Shown here in pieces: positions 20,542 to 24,994 of a DNA stretch of 24,994 nt (positions within the stretch are counted from its first letter, which is position 1; each line of letters starts with the position of its first letter). A program made the position numbers and the translations under genes. Under the pieces are notes generated by a model. The model did no database searches and had not been told where the DNA came from. It was given only the letters and a program-made list of their open reading frames with translations. Source of the DNA: a virus; the IMG/VR virus record IMGVR_UViG_3300042881_004318, positions 1 through 24,994 of that record. One strand, 5' to 3'.

Positions 20542-23165
20542 ATTTCTTCTGCAGCAACTTCCATTGTCTCATTAGTAGGTACATCTAGGGTAGCCCCGTA
20601 GAAATCTCGATACTTTTGACGATCAGAAGACACTTCTACAATTGACGGATAAGCCTCATACTTTTGATTTGACTCCCGTACAGCTGCATTAAATACCCGC
20701 ATACCTTTGGTGTTCTTGGTGGCATACACATTTAACTTGAGCTGGTGTTTGCAGATGTCAAGGAACAAGGGTTCAAACCGGCCACGAGACATAATGCCTA
20801 CATTGCAGCTACGACAAAACTCTGCATAGCTTGCATACATCCACTGGTTCCAGTTCATGTACGCACCTGAGCTTCCACCTGGTAGCGGCTTACAGAAACC
20901 AACAGGAGCAGATGCACCTGGGTCAAATACAACCTTGTGATCCAACCAATCCAGCAACGGGTTGGAACGCAGGCTTTGCTGCTTCTCATACCGCTGGAAG
21001 AAATCAACTTTCTTGCCGGTTTCCATCAGGTATGTCCGCATTTCTTCTGCAGACATATCCAATAACCAGTTCACCAGACCAGGCAGCATGGGTGCAAACA
21101 CACCTTGCGGCATACCCTTGGCATCAAACTTGATCAGTTCTTTTTGCTCGGCTTGTCCACCTTCGAATGGACGATCAAACGGAACAGTGAGACGGCGACG
21201 AGCAAGACCAGAAGTATAGTCGGTTGACTGAATAGCTTCGTTGGCCGTGATCATAACAACCCCGTGGTACTGGAAGGGATCTTGACTTTCAGTCTGATAC
21301 TTGCGTTCAGAACGAATCCAGTCATTACCAGTGATCGCCTTCAGTTTTGATACCGACCCACCCCAACGGTCTGCATCTTGGAACAGCAACAGCTTTTTAC
21401 CCATGTAGCTAGCTGCTTCAAACCTGTTCTTCTCCAGATTTTCAAAGTCTGTTGAGTAGGTGTTCTGTTTACCGACCAGTGCTACAGCCAGGTTTGCATA
21501 GGTGGATTTACCAGATTTACCTGGACCTACAATTTCAATAAACTTCTGGATCTCATAGCAGCCAAGGAGTGTGGCCCGCAACCATGCACGTAGAACCTGA
21601 GCACGTTGCCAGCTACCGTGTTGAGTGTGCTTCAACCAGATAACAATTTCTTCACAAGTGGCAGATGCGTCATAGTTGTACGGCATCTGTTGGATCATGT
21701 GAAGCTCCCTGTCAAAAGGAAGTAGTTCACGTGTATCAATATTTAGGACACCATTGGTGAACAAGAGGTATTCACCACCTTCATACCAATTATCAAATGC
21801 CAGCTCAGCCTGCAGCTGAGCAAAGACATCATTCATAAGGTTTGTACTGAACCCCTTAGGAAGGAAGTCACCCAACTCCTTGAGCTTGCCCCTTATATCA
21901 CCAAGCACGTCGATCTTGGTCAACGGTGACCAGAGGCCTTTCTTTTTGTCCTTCTCATATAAGAAGAACTGACCATGGGGTTGACTGTACAGCAGATTGC
22001 CCCTATACATTTGGAGCAATACATCCGTGACTTTATCCGATGAAGGGTTCCGTCCTTTGGAGTCTTCTCCTTCTTTGTCTACCTGTTTTGCCGGCACATG
22101 CTTCGTCTTCTTTTCAAAGACAGGAGCCTGTTCTAATGTGGTTGCCTGACTCATCTCTAGATCCTGTTCTAATTCTTCCAGCAGTTTCGACACATGTTCT
22201 AATGTCGCATCATCGACATTCATCGCCCTGTGATCCTGGGGCGGCTGCCAACCGTTCTCCTTCGCAATGTGAACAAGAGAACCAATCCCACGACCACCCC
22301 CACGACTAAACGACAGCCACCGGCGGTGACATTCGCCATCTTTATACTTATCCGATTGCCTGGACCAGTTATCCCATTCATCTAATAGGGATTCATCCAG
22401 CGAGTGAAGCGACTGACCGACCGTGATCCAAATGTCATAGTCATCAGTTGCTTCCGGAGGCAGTGCCCACATTGCCTCCCTTGCCAACTTCATGTCCCGA
22501 TCAAGATCGATCTGAACATTGACTGCAAAACTTGGGCCAACAAGCCGAGTAGTTTCCTTGGCAGGGACCCCCTGCTTTACATTTTTATTGATGATGGCAT
22601 TCAGCAGCCATTCCGGAAACTCAGGCAGTTCCTGGACCCACTCAAAACCACAGTCCTCACCCGTAAAGTAACCATCGGTCTCAGGGTGCAGACCCATTAG
22701 CACACCCTGGTGCCGCTTCCAAAGAATCTCAAGTTTTTCTTTGTTTTCTTCCCCGTGCCAGGTGTATTTATTTCTGACGAAATGCTTATGATTTTCCCGT
22801 TTCAGGCGATAAAGTTTGCGTTCACGCCCAATTTTGCCACTGAAAACGGTCAGGGTTTGGGGCAATGCTTCATTAAGAGGCAAGCCAGAGAGTTGTTCAA
22901 TAAGTGGATAGATGCTCGGTCCATCAACATCAACCCAGACCAGGCCATAAGGATAGTTGTAGACAGGGCCGCCAAGTAAACCGACAGCTTTGCACTTGCC
23001 GGTAAGGATTTCCTCCTCAATTTCCTGTGGACTAAATGGCTTGTTTTGCCAACCTGATACATATGGATCTTTGTTTGCGCCGAGCGGCGTAAGCGGCCAA
23101 TCCTTGGGGATGTAGTCAAGACGTACCTCGCCGGGCTTCAGGGTCAATTGTTGTTTGCTTGTCAT
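20538..23165 (-). CDS. Primase-polymerase / SF3 helicase
   Basis: This 875-residue replication protein has several domains. The N-terminal 15-190 is PrimPol-like: VWVDVDG with Asp79 and Asp81, and a later GYFTGEDCGFEW. Residues about 218-310 resemble the PriCT-2 helical domain (DYDIWITVGQSLHS, then GGGRGIGSLVHIAKENGW). Residues about 380-520 are D5-N-like. The SF3 helicase domain has Walker A GPGKSGKST (547-555), Walker B LLLFQDAD (592-599), VMITANE (637-643) and Arg-rich GLARRRL. It would prime and unwind phage DNA. A charged linker at about 330-375 separates the halves. The start ATG overlaps the upstream gene stop (ATGA), and its end overlaps speD by 4 nt. Confidence 0.88.
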   Translation of the reverse strand: MTSKQQLTLKPGEVRLDYIPKDWPLTPLGANKDPYVSGWQNKPFSPQEIEEEILTGKCKAVGLLGGPVYNYPYGLVWVDVDGPSIYPLIEQLSGLPLNEALPQTLTVFSGKIGRERKLYRLKRENHKHFVRNKYTWHGEENKEKLEILWKRHQGVLMGLHPETDGYFTGEDCGFEWVQELPEFPEWLLNAIINKNVKQGVPAKETTRLVGPSFAVNVQIDLDRDMKLAREAMWALPPEATDDYDIWITVGQSLHSLDESLLDEWDNWSRQSDKYKDGECHRRWLSFSRGGGRGIGSLVHIAKENGWQPPQDHRAMNVDDATLEHVSKLLEELEQDLEMSQATTLEQAPVFEKKTKHVPAKQVDKEGEDSKGRNPSSDKVTDVLLQMYRGNLLYSQPHGQFFLYEKDKKKGLWSPLTKIDVLGDIRGKLKELGDFLPKGFSTNLMNDVFAQLQAELAFDNWYEGGEYLLFTNGVLNIDTRELLPFDRELHMIQQMPYNYDASATCEEIVIWLKHTQHGSWQRAQVLRAWLRATLLGCYEIQKFIEIVGPGKSGKSTYANLAVALVGKQNTYSTDFENLEKNRFEAASYMGKKLLLFQDADRWGGSVSKLKAITGNDWIRSERKYQTESQDPFQYHGVVMITANEAIQSTDYTSGLARRRLTVPFDRPFEGGQAEQKELIKFDAKGMPQGVFAPMLPGLVNWLLDMSAEEMRTYLMETGKKVDFFQRYEKQQSLRSNPLLDWLDHKVVFDPGASAPVGFCKPLPGGSSGAYMNWNQWMYASYAEFCRSCNVGIMSRGRFEPLFLDICKHQLKLNVYATKNTKGMRVFNAAVRESNQKYEAYPSIVEVSSDRQKYRDFYGATLDVPTNETMEVAAEEM

Positions 23166-23350
23166 GCTTCCGTGTGCTGCTTGATCTCCACTTTAAAGTC
23201 CCGCTCAGGGAATACCGTATCCTTAACCAACATATATGCATGAAAATGCATGTCGGTAGGCAGACAAAAACAATCTCCATCCGCCGCATTCATCATGAGG
23301 CTTTGGAGCGTATTCATCCACTCACCAACGGAAATAACGTGGATTTCCAT
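23162..23350 (-). CDS. Small unknown protein upstream of the primase gene
   Basis: This 62-residue protein begins MEIHVISVGEWMNTLQSLMM. It has two Cys, several Met and His, and no membrane segment. Its TGA overlaps the primase ATG (ATGA), indicating coupled expression, so a replication-related role is possible. No family is recognised. The 71 bases between it and the next upstream gene (23351-23421) hold no gene. No Shine-Dalgarno sequence is visible; a run of C precedes the ATG. Confidence 0.65.
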   Translation of the reverse strand: MEIHVISVGEWMNTLQSLMMNAADGDCFCLPTDMHFHAYMLVKDTVFPERDFKVEIKQHTEA

Positions 23351-23421
23351 CGGGGGGTTGGGTTGTGTGTCTTCTTATCCTACGGCCCCCAATTCAAGCT
23401 GTTCGCAAATAATTCTGTAGA

Positions 23422-23595
23422 TTACTTGGTCTCACCAGACGCAGCTTGAGCTTTTTCAATTTCCTCATCCCACTCTTTCATGATCTGGTTGTAGGAATCT
23501 ACTGGGTCTCTACCGTTCTCAATACAAGACGAAGTTGCGACAGACCAAGCAATACGCTTGCGCAGCTCGAGGGGATCATTTGGATTCCAGACCAT
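23422..23595 (-). CDS. Small acidic protein (57 aa)
   Basis: The ORF starts with ATG at 23595 (MVWNPNDPLELRKRIAWSV) and ends KAQAASGETK. It appears mostly helical: an N-terminal amphipathic stretch, then MKEWDEEIEKAQ. It begins only 3 nt after the stop of the nuclease gene, so it belongs to the same operon. No family is recognised. Composition and position support a real gene; function is unknown, perhaps a small partner of the nuclease or the primase. Confidence 0.65.
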   Translation of the reverse strand: MVWNPNDPLELRKRIAWSVATSSCIENGRDPVDSYNQIMKEWDEEIEKAQAASGETK

Positions 23596-23598
23596 AAC

Positions 23599-24453
23599 TC
23601 AAATCAAATCAGGATCATAAACATTACAGCGTTCGATCTGGCTGTAGTACTCCTCTACCACCTTCAACCAGTCACCCCTTAAGGAATCTAAAAACTTCCT
23701 GGAGATCTTAAAGACTTGAGTGCGTACTGGTGTTGAAACAAGGATAGCAGCTTGTTGGACCCGCATTCCAAGTGTTTGTTCAATACCCAAATCGTAAGCA
23801 GCGAGCTGTTTACACGTTTTTTTAAACTTGAGGTGCCCACCAAGGATGTCGCGCCACTCTATTGACCCCTTCTCCAGGTCTTTAGGCCACTTGCGGCTGT
23901 AGGGTTTGACGCTGGTCTTAAGGTCGGCAAGCGTCAGTTTGTTCCCCACAACACCAATGATGTCAGGCGATCCAACCCATGCCCTGCCCTCGTCATCGTG
24001 TGCCCACACCCTACCGATACCATCATCTGATAGTGTGAATTGATGCTTGTCGAGCAGAGGAGTTTCAGCCCATAGCACCTCGTCAAACTGATCGAGAATC
24101 CCTGGCATACCAGCCCAAAAATCCTGGTAGTCAGGAGGGATCTCAGGGTTCTTATCCCCTTTTAGGTAGCATTCCATGCCATAGTGGATAGCAGTTCCAC
24201 GCTCGGCAGCAGCTTCTTTTACGCCTGGATTATTCTTACTCCACATCTCCAGCTTCCGCTTGTTTGCTTCGGATGCTGTCTCTGAGATAATTGTTGTGAC
24301 CGATGGCGCCGGCCCTGTTACAAACGGTGTATGGTAGTGTCGCTTTCCGTTAATTGTAATACGGGCGGGGCGGCTGTTCAGCTCCCGCATCAACTCTGGC
24401 TGCTCTTGATATTTCAGCGACCATGGATCGCTTGTTTCAATTCTAGCAACCAT
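23599..24453 (-). CDS. RecB/Cas4-like PD-(D/E)XK nuclease
   Basis: This 284-residue protein is a predicted metal-dependent DNA exonuclease. The family elements appear in order: RGTAIHYGMECYL (about 85-97), an acidic residue near Glu130, GSPDIIG with Asp164, LADLKTS with the DxK pair Asp177 and Lys179, and QLAAY (Gln216, Tyr220), the Q-x3-Y motif of RecB-type nucleases. There is no Cas4-style cluster of four Cys, so no iron-sulphur cluster is expected. It starts with ATG at 24453 and leads the minus-strand replication operon. It likely processes phage ends or recombination intermediates, or degrades host DNA; the choice is not decided by sequence. Confidence 0.82.
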   Translation of the reverse strand: MVARIETSDPWSLKYQEQPELMRELNSRPARITINGKRHYHTPFVTGPAPSVTTIISETASEANKRKLEMWSKNNPGVKEAAAERGTAIHYGMECYLKGDKNPEIPPDYQDFWAGMPGILDQFDEVLWAETPLLDKHQFTLSDDGIGRVWAHDDEGRAWVGSPDIIGVVGNKLTLADLKTSVKPYSRKWPKDLEKGSIEWRDILGGHLKFKKTCKQLAAYDLGIEQTLGMRVQQAAILVSTPVRTQVFKISRKFLDSLRGDWLKVVEEYYSQIERCNVYDPDLI

Positions 24454-24505
24454 TGAAGGTTTTGTATATTGCTGTTATCCTAGCGTATATGCTTAGCTAT
24501 TGACG

Positions 24506-24610
24506 ATGGAAAACCAAAGGTGGACAATCATGTGGCTGATTGCAGCTATTGTTCTTGTTGTAGGGCTTGACGCCTACCTGTTTGCGGCCGAAGTTTTTAA
24601 AAACCAATGA
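24506..24610 (+). CDS. 34-aa single-span membrane peptide upstream of hli
   Basis: This 34-residue ORF begins MENQRWTIMW. A hydrophobic span follows (MWLIAAIVLVVGLDAYLFAA, about 9-28), and it ends EVFKNQ. The length and topology are like those of small photosystem subunits, but the sequence does not match PsbM, PsbI, PsbL or PetL as I know them. Its TGA overlaps the Hli ATG (ATGA), so the two are made together. It may insert in the thylakoid membrane beside Hli; that is inference. Confidence 0.65.
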   Translation: MENQRWTIMWLIAAIVLVVGLDAYLFAAEVFKNQ

Positions 24611-24846
24611 ACAAAGCAGTGCTCTGGATCCAAGGTTGGTGCAACTGCCTGTCCTGGATCATCCAAGAAATTATCAGCCGCTACTGCCCAGACCTCAACA
24701 TTGCAACCTTACCGACTCACCCTGAGGATTACCTTTGGTATGCCGAGCGTTTTAATGGTCGCGCTGCTATGCTCGCCGTGATCTTCATCCTGCAATGGGA
24801 GTTTGTGACCCACAAATCTATCTGGGAGTTTGTAGGTGTCTATTAA
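24607..24846 (+). CDS. hli: High-light-inducible protein (Hlip)
   Basis: This 79-residue one-helix protein of the chlorophyll a/b-binding superfamily is a product that protects photosystems by binding chlorophyll and carotenoid. The signature ERFNGRAAMLAVIF (47-60) has the conserved ExxNGRxAM, with Glu47, Asn50 and Arg52 the expected pigment ligands and salt bridge. The N-terminal 45 residues are longer than in many phage Hli proteins and include a hydrophobic, Trp-rich stretch (VLWIQGWCNCLSWIIQEI). Phages carry hli to keep host photosynthesis going during infection. It is coupled to the 34-aa peptide upstream, and its end overlaps the next gene by 11 nt. Confidence 0.88.
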   Translation: MNKAVLWIQGWCNCLSWIIQEIISRYCPDLNIATLPTHPEDYLWYAERFNGRAAMLAVIFILQWEFVTHKSIWEFVGVY

Positions 24847-24994
24847 CCTCACCAGGTTTTATTACGACATCGATGACGAGCAGCGCACCGGCCTCTTGAA
24901 TCAATGCGTGGTTGACGACGTTGAGACGATTGAAGCCGATGCGTTTGAATTGGAGTTACAATCCAAGGATATTGAATACATCCGAGTCGACCTG
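24836..24994 (+). CDS. Acidic unknown protein (5' part, cut by window end)
   Basis: An open frame starts at GTG 24836 and runs without stop to the end of the window, giving 53 residues. It begins MSINLTRFYYDIDDEQRTGL and continues acidic and hydrophilic. It overlaps the Hli stop by 11 nt. No domain can be assigned from this part. Confidence 0.55.
   Translation, partial: MSINLTRFYYDIDDEQRTGLLNQCVVDDVETIEADAFELELQSKDIEYIRVDL

Overview
The window is most likely part of a cyanophage genome (a virus of unicellular cyanobacteria). Genes are tightly packed, with 1-14 nt overlaps and many small ORFs. Phage tail, lysis and replication functions sit beside genes that only make sense in a photosynthetic host: an NblA-like phycobilisome-degradation protein (1140-1442) and a high-light-inducible (Hli) protein (24607-24846). 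Replication uses a primase-polymerase/SF3 helicase plus a RecB-like nuclease, not a visible T4-type gp41/gp61 or T7-type gp4 set. I therefore cannot place the phage in the classic T4-like or T7-like cyanophage groups. No integrase, rRNA, tRNA or CRISPR array was seen.

Layout. 1-1442 (+): the end of an unknown gene, a small basic protein, a short zinc-finger-like ORF, a T4-type lysozyme and the NblA-like protein. 1430-2070 (-): a DUF3310 protein and an unknown ORF that overlap in different frames. 2112-2492 (+): one unknown. 2489-4987 (-): a coupled block of an HTH protein, two unknowns, a Dam-methylase-like protein and dCTP deaminase. 5042-15427 (+): the tail-fibre region. It holds a membrane peptide, a repetitive fibre, two small proteins related to the fibre C-terminus, a small virion-type protein, two large beta-propeller proteins (1087 and 827 aa), a two-domain lysin (glucosaminidase plus C39-like peptidase) and a 53-aa protein. 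15428-17976 (-): a holin-like peptide, unknowns and two HNH-family proteins. 17977-18413: the only long gene-free stretch, a dense control region. 18414-24453 (-): glycosyltransferase, endonuclease VII-like protein, SpeD, primase-helicase, small proteins and a PD-(D/E)XK nuclease. 24506-24994 (+): a 34-aa membrane peptide, Hli and a gene cut by the window end.

How it fits together. The plus-strand block would build the host-recognition apparatus and breach the wall. The minus-strand block would supply nucleotides, replicate and process DNA, and modify a glycan. NblA and Hli would adjust host light harvesting and SpeD polyamine synthesis during infection.

The two most notable observations are these. 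(1) The two propeller proteins carry 20 and 15 copies of a 52-residue blade, and the irregular blades recur every fifth copy, which suggests chains of four and three five-bladed propellers. (2) The 17977-18413 region holds five copies of a TATARTCGGA element. Two of these belong to divergent copies of one module, with a palindrome exactly 28 nt upstream of a TATAGT box, as expected for a promoter pair controlled by one regulator.
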